Part shown: piece by piece, positions 36,160 through 44,709 of the stretch | Position numbering within the stretch: the stretch's first letter is position 1 | How the letters are laid out: each line of letters begins with the position of its first letter | Source: Streptosporangium amethystogenes | GTDB lineage: Bacteria > Actinomycetota > Actinomycetes > Streptosporangiales > Streptosporangiaceae | DNA length: 59,722 bases | NCBI RefSeq assembly: GCF_000721075.1 | Contig: NZ_JOEQ01000041.1 | Span: 1 to 59,722, forward strand | Reading direction: 5' to 3' | Notes under the pieces: model-generated | Database searches by the model: none | What the model was told of the DNA's origin: nothing | Seen by the model: the letters and a program-made list of their open reading frames with translations, nothing else | Position numbers and translations under genes: made by a program

Positions 36160-36538
36160 CACAAACCTCCAGCGTGGGAGGATGTCAAGACCCGTATACC
36201 CGCTCGCGCGGCTTCCACCGAATCCTCCTCGGACGGGAAGCGGTCGAGCTGCGAAAGCCCTCGCGTGTACTGTCCCGCGGACGTCCGGATCCCGTCCGGG
36301 TTCGTACGGCGCCCGACCACTCACCGTGAGCGTCGCATGTCGCATCCCGTCTGTTGTTCGAAACTTCACCGATGTACGGTGTCGTTTGCTGTGGGATAGA
36401 TGGGAATTTGTGTCCGTTTCACCGACTTGCTCGCGCACCCCGGTCTCTGTTCGTAGGATCTATGCCGAACCTTGACCAAGGCGTGTAAGCCTCAAAGCCG
36501 GTGCGAGCCGGTCGACAGATCTGGAATGGGGAGAGACT
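36160..36538. other. Divergent intergenic region
   Basis: Separates the ABC operon (minus) from the surface-protein/sortase pair (plus). TTGACC at 36472 could be a -35 box, but no matching -10 is convincing. No small gene is seen, and in particular no binding-protein gene belonging to the ABC operon. Confidence 0.35.
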
Positions 36539-37456
36539 GTGCTGAAGTCCAAGACGCGGCGGCGCGTCGCGGTCAAGACAGCCGCGATCGCCGCGGTGGG
36601 CGCGGGCGTTCTTTTCGGCGCGGTCCCTGCGGTCGCCTCCATGTACGCCGACCCCAACCCGGTCAGCTACGCCTGCACGCTCGGCGGCGTGTCGTCACCG
36701 TCGGCGACCTACACCTTCCAGATGGACCTCAGCGGTCCGACGGCGGCGGCGACCAACGCGCCCCTGGTGGCGACCTGGAAGATCGCCCAGCCCACCACGG
36801 TGCCCACCCTCACCCCGAGCGCGTCCGCCCCGGCGGGCGCGCGTGTCGTCATCGACGCGGAAGTGCAGATCGACGCCTCTCCCTCGCCGGTCCTGGCACT
36901 TCCCTCCGAACTCCGCTCGCTCGCGGCCACCGCGGCTCCCCCGGCCTCCGGGCAGCCGATCACCGCACCTCCCCTGCTCGTCACGGTGACCCCCAGTGCG
37001 ACCGGCGTGGTGGCCTTCCAGCCGGGCCCGTTCACCCTGTACCTGGACCCCGGTACGGGGACCGGAAATGAGGCCGAGCTGCTCGACTGCGGTATTCCGC
37101 TCAACTCGGCCGAGGCCGCCGCCGCCGCGCTGCGGGTGACCGTGGTAACAGGTTCCCCGAGTACAAGTACGAGTGCGAGCCCGAGTACGAGTACGAGCGC
37201 CAGTCCGAGTGCGACCGAGAGTTCGACCACCACTCCCAGGCCGACGATCACCGTCACCCAGACCAAGACCTCCAAGCCGGAGAAGTCCTCCTCCGACGGG
37301 CAGATCGATGAGACCCCCGACGGAGGGGCCGCCACGGGTGGCGGCGGGGACGCGGGCCCCGACGCCCGAATGATCATGCTCAGCGGTGTGCTGATGGTGG
37401 CGTTCGCCGGGATCGGCGGCATGGTGCTGCGACGTCGCACCGCGGGCCGAGGCTGA
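36539..37456 (+). CDS. Second sortase-associated surface protein
   Basis: 305 residues from GTG 36539 after GGGGAG. Signal peptide 1-34 (AAIAAVGAGVLFGAVPAVAS). The N-terminal domain opens NPVSYACTLGG, comparable to DYACTGG in the protein at 22675, so the two are probably paralogous there. A Ser/Thr stalk with TSTSASPS repeats (about 205-240) leads to TPDGGAATGG at 259-268, a membrane helix and LRRRTAGRG. The lectin-like domain of the larger paralogue is absent. The class F sortase starts 13 nt downstream and is its probable anchor enzyme. Confidence 0.78.
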   Translation: MLKSKTRRRVAVKTAAIAAVGAGVLFGAVPAVASMYADPNPVSYACTLGGVSSPSATYTFQMDLSGPTAAATNAPLVATWKIAQPTTVPTLTPSASAPAGARVVIDAEVQIDASPSPVLALPSELRSLAATAAPPASGQPITAPPLLVTVTPSATGVVAFQPGPFTLYLDPGTGTGNEAELLDCGIPLNSAEAAAAALRVTVVTGSPSTSTSASPSTSTSASPSATESSTTTPRPTITVTQTKTSKPEKSSSDGQIDETPDGGAATGGGGDAGPDARMIMLSGVLMVAFAGIGGMVLRRRTAGRG

Positions 37457-37469
37457 TCGGGGTGGCTGG

Positions 37470-38342
37470 ATGAGCACCCCCCCGCCGGGCGGTCAACCTC
37501 CCGGGCACGTGCCCCACTACCGGCCGGTCCCGGTCCAGCCGCAGTACCCGCACCCGTTCCAGCAGCAGTACGGCCCGCCCTACGGGGAGCCGTACGAGGA
37601 GTGGCCGCGACGGGGACAGCCCGACGGGCATCTCGACGGGCATCTCGACGGTGGGCGGGTGATGCGGTCGGTGCTCATCCTGGCCGGGATCGCCGGGGTG
37701 GTCACGGTGCTGGTGGGCATGCTCTTTGTACTGGCCGCACCGGAGGAGTACGGCATCGGCGAGCGCACCACGCTGCCACCCAGAAATCAGGCCGCGGCGG
37801 CGCCGGTGAATCCGTACTTCCAGGCGCCCCCGACCGCGCCGCCTCCCCAGCCCAGCCTGCCGGCGGCCCCGGCGATGCAGCCCTCCAGCCCGGTCCGCCT
37901 GGTCATCCCGCGGCTCGGCGTCAACGCGCCGGTCAGATCCGTCGGGCTCGACGGCAAGGGCGCGATCGAGGTGCCGCCGGTCAGTAACCCCAACCTGGTC
38001 GGCTGGTACCGCTCGGGACCCACGCCCGGCGAGGCCGGTCCCGCGATCATGCTCGGGCACAAGGACACGCGCTTGGGAAGCGCGGTCTTCAGCCGTCTCG
38101 ACGAGATCCGCAACGGCGACGTCATCGAGGTGCACAGAAAGGACGGCGTCATCGCCGTCTACACCGTCGGCGGGCTGGAGCAGGCGGACAAGTCGGTGTT
38201 CCCGACCCAGCGGGTGTACGGCGAGTCGCCGAACCCGCAGCTACACCTGATCACCTGTGGCGGCATCTATAACCGCACGACCGGTCATTACACGGACAAT
38301 GTCATCGCCTACGCGACCATGACGAGCACCAGGATGGCCTGA
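37470..38342 (+). CDS. Second class F sortase
   Basis: 290 residues from ATG 37470. A 60-residue Pro/Gln/Tyr-rich cytoplasmic region with an HLDGHLDGG duplication, one helix (about 66-92) and a Pro-rich linker precede the sortase domain (about 140-290). Catalytic His is in IMLGHKDTR, Cys263 in LHLITCGGIY and Arg in YNRTTGHY. The catalytic domain is clearly paralogous to that at 24100. Its partner is the surface protein immediately upstream. Confidence 0.9.
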   Translation: MSTPPPGGQPPGHVPHYRPVPVQPQYPHPFQQQYGPPYGEPYEEWPRRGQPDGHLDGHLDGGRVMRSVLILAGIAGVVTVLVGMLFVLAAPEEYGIGERTTLPPRNQAAAAPVNPYFQAPPTAPPPQPSLPAAPAMQPSSPVRLVIPRLGVNAPVRSVGLDGKGAIEVPPVSNPNLVGWYRSGPTPGEAGPAIMLGHKDTRLGSAVFSRLDEIRNGDVIEVHRKDGVIAVYTVGGLEQADKSVFPTQRVYGESPNPQLHLITCGGIYNRTTGHYTDNVIAYATMTSTRMA

Positions 38343-38390
38343 GCGGCACCGCCCAGGTCAGCGCAGAGCTCCTGATATTTCGTAAAAAGG

Positions 38391-38422
38391 CAGGGTGTCC
38401 CCTCAAGGGAGAGGGCACCCCG
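38391..38422 (+). terminator. Hairpin after the second sortase
   Basis: GGGTGTCCC and GGGCACCC arms around CTCAAGGGAGA form an imperfect hairpin about 50 nt past the sortase stop. No long T-run. Confidence 0.5.
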
Positions 38423-38514
38423 GATAGGGCGTGGACGAAAGTTCTGTTGTAACCTCCTACTGACCGAATGATGCTCGGTTTCGCAGGCAGCTCGGTTCAC
38501 ACGCAGGAGGCACT

Positions 38515-39660
38515 GTGGCAGAGGCGTACATCGTCGGGGCGGTCCGTACCCCGGTCGGCAAGAAGAAGGGCGGTCTGTCCACCGTCCACCCCACCGATCT
38601 GGCCGCGCACACCCTCGGAGCGCTCATCGAGCGTACGGGTGTCGACCCGTCGGCGGTCGAAGACGTGATCATGGGCTGTGTCATGCAGTTCGGCCCGCAG
38701 AGCATGGACATCGCGCGCAACGCGTGGCTGTCCGCGGGTCTCCCGGAGAGCGTCGCCGGTGTGACCATCGACCGCCAGTGCGGCTCCTCCCAGCAGTCGA
38801 TCCACTTCGCGGCCCAGGGTGTGCTCTCCGGCACCCAGGACCTCGTCGTGGCCGCGGGGGTGGAGTCCATGAGCATCGTGCCCATGGGGTCGAGCATCAG
38901 CGCGGCGCTGGAGAAGGGCATGCCCTTCCCCTTCGGCGAGAAGTGGGTCGAGCGGTACGGCAAGCAGGAGATCTCCCAGTTCCGCGGCGCGGAGCTGATG
39001 TGCGAGAAGTGGAACCTCAAGCGCGAGCAGCTGGAGCAGTTCGCGTACGAGAGCCACCAGCGGGCGGCCAAGGCCGTCGCGAACGGCTACTTCAAGGACC
39101 AGATCGCCCCGCTCAACGGCGTCGAGGACGACGAGGGCCCGCGCCCGGACACCACGCTGGAGAAGATGGCGTCGCTGAAGACGCTGCGGGACGGCGGGCA
39201 GATCACGGCGGCCACCTCCTCGCAGATCTCCGACGGCTCCGGAGCGATCCTGATCGCCTCCGAGCAGGCGGTCCGCGACCACAACCTGACCCCCAGGGCG
39301 CGCGTCGTCACCCTGGCGCTCACCGGCGACGACCCGGTCTACATGTTGACCGCACCGATCCCGGCGACGCAGAAGGCGCTGAAGAGGGCGGGCCTGTCCA
39401 TCGAGGACATCGACGTCACCGAGATCAACGAGGCGTTCGCCCCGGTCCCGCTGGCCTGGATCAACGACCTCGGCGCCGACCCGGCCAAGGTCAACCCGAA
39501 CGGCGGCGCGATCGCCCTGGGTCACCCGCTGGGCGGCACCGGCGCGATCCTGATGACCAAGCTCCTGCACGAGCTTGAGCGGACCGGTGGCCGGTACGGG
39601 CTGCAGACGATGTGCGAGGGCGGCGGCCAGGCCAACGTCACGATCATCGAGCGTCTGTGA
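38515..39660 (+). CDS. Thiolase (acetyl-CoA C-acyltransferase)
   Basis: 381 residues from GTG 38515, with AGGAGG 6 nt upstream. The nucleophile Cys89 in DRQCGSSQQS, NEAFAPVPLAW, GGAIALGHPLGGTGA with the active His and MCEGGGQAN with the second Cys are all present. It cleaves 3-ketoacyl-CoA in beta-oxidation, or condenses acetyl-CoA in the reverse direction. It is transcribed alone, followed by a good terminator; the acyl-CoA dehydrogenase, SDR and hydratase elsewhere in the window could feed it. Confidence 0.94.
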   Translation: MAEAYIVGAVRTPVGKKKGGLSTVHPTDLAAHTLGALIERTGVDPSAVEDVIMGCVMQFGPQSMDIARNAWLSAGLPESVAGVTIDRQCGSSQQSIHFAAQGVLSGTQDLVVAAGVESMSIVPMGSSISAALEKGMPFPFGEKWVERYGKQEISQFRGAELMCEKWNLKREQLEQFAYESHQRAAKAVANGYFKDQIAPLNGVEDDEGPRPDTTLEKMASLKTLRDGGQITAATSSQISDGSGAILIASEQAVRDHNLTPRARVVTLALTGDDPVYMLTAPIPATQKALKRAGLSIEDIDVTEINEAFAPVPLAWINDLGADPAKVNPNGGAIALGHPLGGTGAILMTKLLHELERTGGRYGLQTMCEGGGQANVTIIERL

Positions 39661-39706
39661 CGCCGGTGCCCGCGGCCTCGAACCGCGAGGCACCGTGAGA
39701 GACGGG

Positions 39707-39736
39707 AAAGCCCCGGTCGGTGGACCGGGGCTTTTT
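39707..39736. terminator. Terminator between thiolase and the small minus-strand gene
   Basis: AAAGCCCCGGTC (39707-39718) pairs exactly with 39723-39734 and runs into TTTTT. It suits the thiolase gene on the plus strand and, through the A-run on the other side, the minus-strand gene as well. Confidence 0.85.
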
Positions 39737-39742
39737 CGTAGG

Positions 39743-39922
39743 TCAGCGGCCGCCCTTGCCGGGGATCCGGCGCGGCTGCCGGGTGGGCCTCATCGGTGCG
39801 GGCGGCATCGGCATCTGCCGGGGCGCCGCGGGCACGACGTGCTCGGGCAGCGGGGTGTGGGTCCTGGTGGTCTTGGCGGGCTTGGACTTGCCACTGCGCT
39901 TGCGGGCGGCATGAATTCGCAT
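39743..39922 (-). CDS. 59-residue basic, proline-rich protein
   Basis: ATG at 39922 is preceded on the minus strand by AAGGAG at good spacing, and the frame ends at TGA just before a shared terminator. The product begins MRIHAARKRSGKSKPAK and continues with TTRTHTPLPEHV, a Met/Pro stretch (QMPMPPAPMRPTR) and ends RRIPGKGGR. It is highly basic, without cysteine or hydrophobic segments, so probably a cytosolic nucleic-acid-binding or unstructured protein. No family recognised. Ribosome-binding site plus terminator make it a credible gene despite its size. Confidence 0.6.
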   Translation of the reverse strand: MRIHAARKRSGKSKPAKTTRTHTPLPEHVVPAAPRQMPMPPAPMRPTRQPRRIPGKGGR

Positions 39923-40204
39923 ATGGACTCCTTGAGGAAAGTGACGACGCGGCGAGATCCCGGGTCGGACAACTCAGCTGCCGCGTCAGACGAACGGGGC
40001 TGAAATGCTGAGTGCGGGCGGATCAGCGAAGGCTGATCGACGCCGGCTCTTAGGAGTTGATCCACATGTGAATGACCTTACGGTGCCCCTGTCGAGGCGT
40101 GCAACCGATTTGTTCGCGCCCCGGCCGCCACCCGGCCGCCCCCGGCTGTCACGCCGCGCCGGGCATCGCGATGGCCGCGGGGGAGGGGACGGCGCGGGCG
40201 GAGA

Positions 40205-40936
40205 TCACTTCGGCACGCGGGCGACGCAGAAGACGGTCTGTCCGAACGGCGGGCGGACGAAGCGCTCGATGAGGCGGGTGAGGGGTACCACGGTGCGGTC
40301 GTAGATCTTGACCAGGCGGGGGTCGGGGTAGCCGACGCCGCCGCGGCGGACCGCGGCCCACCAGGCGATGCCGCCCAGGAAGTTGATCGGCTTGAGCACG
40401 TCGATGTCCAGGCCCGCACGAGAGACCGTGCTGCGCAGGGTGGCCGGGGTGTAGCGGGTGACGTGGCCGACCTTGCGGTCGAAATCCCCGTAAAGCTGCA
40501 TGTAGCCCGGGACCCAGATGATGATCCGGCCGCCGGGGAGGGTGACCTTGGCGAGCGACCGCAGGGCCTCGACGTCCTCCTCGATGTGCTCCAGGACGTT
40601 CATCATCACGACGGTGTCGACCTTCTCGCCGATGGGGATCTCGGTCGGCAGGCCGAACTGGAGCACGTCGATGTCGTCGCGCCCCTTGAAGCGCTTCTGG
40701 AGCTGCTCCACGCAGTAGGGGTCGAAGTCGCTGACCACCAGCCGGTCGAGGCGGGGCAGGAACTGCTCGGCGAAGTGGCCAAGCCCGGAGCCGATCTCCA
40801 GCATGGACCGGCCCACGTGCGGGGCGACCATGTCGAGCTCGTACTGCCGGTAATTCCTGGCCTCGTCCCCACCAAGGTGGTTCTCCAGGGCCTCGTCACC
40901 GGCCGCGGGTTGCACTACGCGGTCATACCCAGACAT
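40205..40936 (-). CDS. SAM-dependent methyltransferase (class I)
   Basis: 243 residues from ATG 40936. SAM-binding motif I is LEIGSGLGHFAEQFL (about 46-60), the acidic end of strand 2 is VVSDFDPYC, and MMNVLEHIEEDVEALRSLA with LPGGRIIIWVPG follow as in methyltransferase-11/23-type proteins. The C-terminal part (YTPATLRSTVSRAGLDIDVLKPINFLGG) is typical of enzymes acting on polyprenyl- or sugar-linked substrates, but the acceptor cannot be named. It is an isolated gene. Confidence 0.85.
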   Translation of the reverse strand: MSGYDRVVQPAAGDEALENHLGGDEARNYRQYELDMVAPHVGRSMLEIGSGLGHFAEQFLPRLDRLVVSDFDPYCVEQLQKRFKGRDDIDVLQFGLPTEIPIGEKVDTVVMMNVLEHIEEDVEALRSLAKVTLPGGRIIIWVPGYMQLYGDFDRKVGHVTRYTPATLRSTVSRAGLDIDVLKPINFLGGIAWWAAVRRGGVGYPDPRLVKIYDRTVVPLTRLIERFVRPPFGQTVFCVARVPK

Positions 40937-41297
40937 GCGGTTCCGTCCAGCTCGGTTATGGAAAGGCCGCGGCGACAGGCCGCGGCCAGGGACAGCCAGA
41001 GTCTAATGGCGCTTCCCTCGGGACGGCCCCTCAAACGATCCACGGGCAGTGCCACCGGGAGCCGCTCCCGGGGGATCGGCCTCCGGGTGGGCTCGCCCCC
41101 CGATTACCGGCTCCGCCGAATCAGTTATAAAGCACCTGCATTTCCGCCTTTCACGCCGTACGGGAGAAGTTCGACCTCGATACGGCGGTGAGATTTGCAC
41201 CGGGGGACAAGGAAACCCCCCTGGGGAATCATCGGACGACCGGTCCGTGATTTGAGAGGAGTGCTATTCCCGGTAAGTGGAGAAGGAGCGCGAACCG
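40937..41297. other. Divergent intergenic region before the first STAND gene
   Basis: No gene supported. A GGCCGCGG...CCGCGGCC hairpin lies at about 40965-40987. An AT-richer segment (CAGTTATAAAGCACC, about 41119-41134) could hold the promoter of the STAND gene. Confidence 0.35.
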
Positions 41298-43334
41298 ATG
41301 GAACAGGTCCAATGGTGGCGGGGGAACCTGCCCGCGGAGACGGATGGCTTCATCGGCCGGGAAGGCGAGGTGCGGCGGCTGCTGAAGCTGCTGGCCGACA
41401 CACCGCTGACCACGGTCACCGGTGTCGGCGGCATCGGCAAGTCACGGATCGCGATCAGGGCCGCACGCCGGTGGCACGAGCACCACCCGGACGGCACCTG
41501 GCTGGTGGAGCTGTCCGGCGAGCGCGACGGCGACCTGCTCGCCCACACGGTCGCGGCGGTCCTCGGCATCCCCGAGCGGTCCGCGCGGACGCAGGACGAG
41601 ACGCTCGTCGAGTTTCTCGCGGGCAGGAGGCTCCTGCTGCTCCTCGACAACTGCGAGCACCTCCTGCCCGCCTGCCGCGACCTCGTCGCCCAGATCCTGG
41701 CGGCGGCACCGGGGGTGCGGATCATCGCGACCTCTCGCCGGCCGCTCGGACTGCCGCAGGAGGCACTGCTGCCCGTCGGGCCCTTCGACGCGCCGTGGCC
41801 GCAGGAGGAGGGGACGGCGGGGAACGACGCGCTCCGCCTCCTCCTCGACCGGGCCGCCGCCGCGGCGCCCGGCCTGGAGACGACCGAGACCGGCCTGGCG
41901 GCCGCGGCCAGGATCTGCCGGCGGCTGGACGGTGTCCCGCTCGCCGTCGAGCTGGCCGCCGGATGGCTGGGGGACATGCCGGTGGAGCGGCTCGCCGACC
42001 ACCTGGAGAGCCGGTTCGAGACCCCGCCCGACAGCCGGGCGCCGGTGCCCCGCCACCGGACCGTACGCGCCGCGATCAGGTGGAGCCACGAGCTCTGCGG
42101 CCCCGGGGAACGCCTGCTCTGGGCCAGGCTCTCGGTCTTCGCGGGAAACTTCGACGCGGCCGACGCCGAGCGGGTGTGCGGCGACGAGCACCTGGGTGAC
42201 GTACCGGACCTGCTGGAAAGCCTGGCGAGGAGGTTCCTCCTGGTCCGGGTTCCCGGTGGCTACCGTCAGCCGGTCACGGTCAGGGAGTACGGCAGGGAGC
42301 GGCTGGCCCTGCTCGGGGACGAGGCCAGGCTGGCGCGGCGGCACCGCCACCACTACCTCGACCTGGCGCGCAGGGCCGAGACCGGCTGGTACGGCCCCGG
42401 GCAGGAGGAGTGGGCCGCTCGCCTCACCTTCGCCATGACCGACCTGCGCCTGGCCCTCGACCCCGCCTCCCCGGTGTCCGTCGAGCTCGCCGGCACGCTC
42501 TGGATCCTCTGGTTCTGCCTGGGCCGATTGAACGAGGGCCGCCACCACATGGCACGCGCGCTCGAATCGGCTTCCGCCACCGACCCCCACCTGCCCAGAC
42601 TCCTGTGGGCCGACGGCTGCGCGGCCATCGCCAGGGGCGAGCTGGAGACGGGGCGCCGCAGGGCCGAGGCGGCGCTGTCCGCGGCCCTCGACTGGGGCGA
42701 CTACGCGGCGGCCGGGCACGCCCAGCTCCGGCTGGCCAGCCGTGCTCTGTATGTCGGCGCCCTCGACGAGGTCGAGCCGTGCGTCGAGCGCGTGCGCGAG
42801 TACTTCTGCAGGGCGGAGGCCGACACGGTCGGCGAACCCCTCGCCCTGGTGACCATGGCCATGGCGGTCACCTGGCGCGGCGAGTTCGACAGGGCCGTCT
42901 CGCTGCTCAAGGAGGTGCAGCGGCTCTGTGACGCGCGCGGCGAGCGCTGGGCCCGCGCCTGCGGCGACTACGTCCTGTCCATCGCCCAGCTGGGGCTCGG
43001 CAGGGTGAGCGAGGCGGCGGAGGCCGCCCGGCAGTCACTCGACGTCAAGTGGCGCCTGCGCGACGCCGCCGGCGTGGCGCTGGCCGTCGACCAGCTCGCG
43101 GTGATCGCCGCGGTCGAGGGCGACGGCCACCGAACGGCCAGGCTCCAGGGGGCGGTGGTACGGCTGCGGGCCACCTTCGGGCTGCGGGGCTTCGGCTCGG
43201 CGGGCATGTCCGAGCCGAGAACCGTCGCCGAGCGGACGGCCAGGCAACTGCTCGGTGACGAGACCTACGACGCGATCTTCGCCGAGGGCTACGAGACCGA
43301 CCCGGACGCGGCGGTCGCCCACGCCCTGCACTGA
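41298..43334 (+). CDS. STAND (NB-ARC-type) ATPase with helical repeats, no HTH (copy 1)
   Basis: 678 residues from ATG 41298, which has AAGGAG upstream; GTG 41277 is an alternative. NLPAETDGFIGREGEV leads into Walker A GVGGIGKS (42-49) and Walker B LLLLLDNCEHLL with Asp117. The sensor-type ATSRRPLGLP and winged GxP segment LDGVPLAVELAA follow, then WSHELCGPGERLLWARLSVFAG. The C-terminal half (about 330-678) is alpha-helical and TPR-like. LuxR- or SARP-type relatives carry a DNA-binding domain, but this protein ends at HALH without one. Probably a cytoplasmic nucleotide-controlled switch. Confidence 0.85.
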   Translation: MEQVQWWRGNLPAETDGFIGREGEVRRLLKLLADTPLTTVTGVGGIGKSRIAIRAARRWHEHHPDGTWLVELSGERDGDLLAHTVAAVLGIPERSARTQDETLVEFLAGRRLLLLLDNCEHLLPACRDLVAQILAAAPGVRIIATSRRPLGLPQEALLPVGPFDAPWPQEEGTAGNDALRLLLDRAAAAAPGLETTETGLAAAARICRRLDGVPLAVELAAGWLGDMPVERLADHLESRFETPPDSRAPVPRHRTVRAAIRWSHELCGPGERLLWARLSVFAGNFDAADAERVCGDEHLGDVPDLLESLARRFLLVRVPGGYRQPVTVREYGRERLALLGDEARLARRHRHHYLDLARRAETGWYGPGQEEWAARLTFAMTDLRLALDPASPVSVELAGTLWILWFCLGRLNEGRHHMARALESASATDPHLPRLLWADGCAAIARGELETGRRRAEAALSAALDWGDYAAAGHAQLRLASRALYVGALDEVEPCVERVREYFCRAEADTVGEPLALVTMAMAVTWRGEFDRAVSLLKEVQRLCDARGERWARACGDYVLSIAQLGLGRVSEAAEAARQSLDVKWRLRDAAGVALAVDQLAVIAAVEGDGHRTARLQGAVVRLRATFGLRGFGSAGMSEPRTVAERTARQLLGDETYDAIFAEGYETDPDAAVAHALH

Positions 43335-43376
43335 GCGCGCTCGCCAGAGGGGGTTTCGCGAAAGGGCCCGCATGCG

Positions 43377-43949
43377 GTGGAATCTCTCGGACATCCGCGA
43401 AGGAGCCCCCCGACGGACGACGACGAGGCGATCGCCCGATCGCTGGCAGGTGACCTGGACGCCTACGAGGTCCTGGTCGCCCGCTACAGCGTGCTCGCGC
43501 ACCGCACCGCGGCCATGCTCGGAGCCGCCGACGAGGCCGAGGACGTGGTCCAGGAGGCGTTCGTCAAGGCGTACCGCAACCTGACGTCCTTCCGCCGCGA
43601 CGCGCCGTTCCGCCCCTGGTTGCTGCGGATCGTGGCGAACGAGACGCACAACCTGACCCGCTCACGGGGCCGCAGGGACAGGCTGGCCGCGCGGCTCACC
43701 GAGGCCGTTCCGCCGCTGGGTGAGGACCCGGAGGAGGCGGCCGTCAGCACCGACCGGCGGGCGCGGCTCCTCGACGCGGTGCGTACGCTGCCCGAGCGGG
43801 AACGCGAGACCGTCGTCTGTCGGTATCTCCTTCAGCTGTCGGAGGCCGAGACCGCCCAGGTGCTCGATCTTCCCGTCGGCACCGTCAAGTCGCGGACCTC
43901 CCGTGGCCTGGCCCGTCTGCGTGAGGAGGTGGCACGTGACCTCATCTGA
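43377..43949 (+). CDS. ECF-family RNA polymerase sigma factor
   Basis: 190 residues from GTG 43377 (GAAAGGG upstream). Region 2 runs from DDEAIARSLAGDLDAYEVLV through DEAEDVVQEAFVKAYRNL to FRPWLLRIVANE; region 4 is LPERERETVVCRYLLQLSEAETAQVLDLPVGTVKSRTSRGLARLRE. There is no C-terminal extension. It directs polymerase to specific promoters. It starts 42 nt after the first STAND gene and overlaps the following membrane protein by 14 nt, so that protein is likely its regulator. Confidence 0.9.
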   Translation: MESLGHPRRSPPTDDDEAIARSLAGDLDAYEVLVARYSVLAHRTAAMLGAADEAEDVVQEAFVKAYRNLTSFRRDAPFRPWLLRIVANETHNLTRSRGRRDRLAARLTEAVPPLGEDPEEAAVSTDRRARLLDAVRTLPERERETVVCRYLLQLSEAETAQVLDLPVGTVKSRTSRGLARLREEVARDLI

Positions 43950-44709
43950 CGACCTTGAGGCCAGGCTCCTCGACCTCGGCGAGTTCCTCGACGTCCCCTC
44001 CCCACCCCCCGACGAGGTCGCGCGGGCCGTACGGGCCCGCCTGGAGGTGCCCGCCCCCGAGGCGCCCGCGGTCACGGGTGGCCGGGGAGTGCTCCGGCGG
44101 GGGTGGGGGACGCTGCGGGCCGGCGGGCGGGCGCGGAGGCGGGCGGTGGTCGCCGCCGTCGCGATCCTCGTCGCGCTGTTCCTGGGGGCGACGCCCGCGG
44201 GACGGGCGGCGGTCGTGGAGATCCTGCGCTTCGCGGGCGTCGAGCTCAGGATCGGCGACCCCGGGCCCCTGCCGTCCTGGGCGCCCCAGCCGCTGCCGGG
44301 CGAGCGGCGGGTCACCCTGGAGCAGGCCGGAGGGCAGGTGGCGTTCCCGATCGCCGTCCCCACCGCGCTCGGCGAGCCCGACGAGGTCAGGGTGAGCGAC
44401 AGCGGCCGGGTGGTCTCGCTGCTCTGGCCCGGTCTCAGGCTGGACGAGTACGACGGTGGTCTCCTGCCCGTCTACCGGAAGGAGCTGGGACCGCCCTGGC
44501 CGATGGAGACCCGGGTGGGTGACGCGGAGGCCCAGTGGATCCCGGCCCACCACGGCCTGACCTACCTGCCCCGGGGCGGTGGCGAGACCGAGGCCCGCCC
44601 CCGCGCGGCCGGGCCCACCCTCATCTGGCGGCGAGGGCAGGTCGGCCTGCGCCTTGAGGGGCCCGGGGACATCGGCCGCGCCCTGGAGATCGCCCGCTCA
44701 GTCCGCTGA
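43936..44709 (+). CDS. Membrane protein, probable anti-sigma partner of the ECF sigma
   Basis: 257 residues from GTG 43936, chosen because GAGGAGG lies upstream and the start sits inside the sigma gene end. A cytoplasmic segment of about 70 residues (DDLEARLLDLGEFLDV) is followed by one membrane helix (VVAAVAILVALFLGATPAG) and an outer domain of about 160 residues rich in Trp and Pro. The protein has no cysteine, so it is not a zinc-binding anti-sigma factor. The role is inferred from the overlap with the sigma gene and the topology. Confidence 0.7.
   Translation: MTSSDDLEARLLDLGEFLDVPSPPPDEVARAVRARLEVPAPEAPAVTGGRGVLRRGWGTLRAGGRARRRAVVAAVAILVALFLGATPAGRAAVVEILRFAGVELRIGDPGPLPSWAPQPLPGERRVTLEQAGGQVAFPIAVPTALGEPDEVRVSDSGRVVSLLWPGLRLDEYDGGLLPVYRKELGPPWPMETRVGDAEAQWIPAHHGLTYLPRGGGETEARPRAAGPTLIWRRGQVGLRLEGPGDIGRALEIARSVR

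Noticed and set aside
36460..36540. Riboswitch before the second surface protein
   Set aside because: AAAGCCGGTGCGAGCCGG suggested a cobalamin-type fragment, but the conserved core elements are missing.
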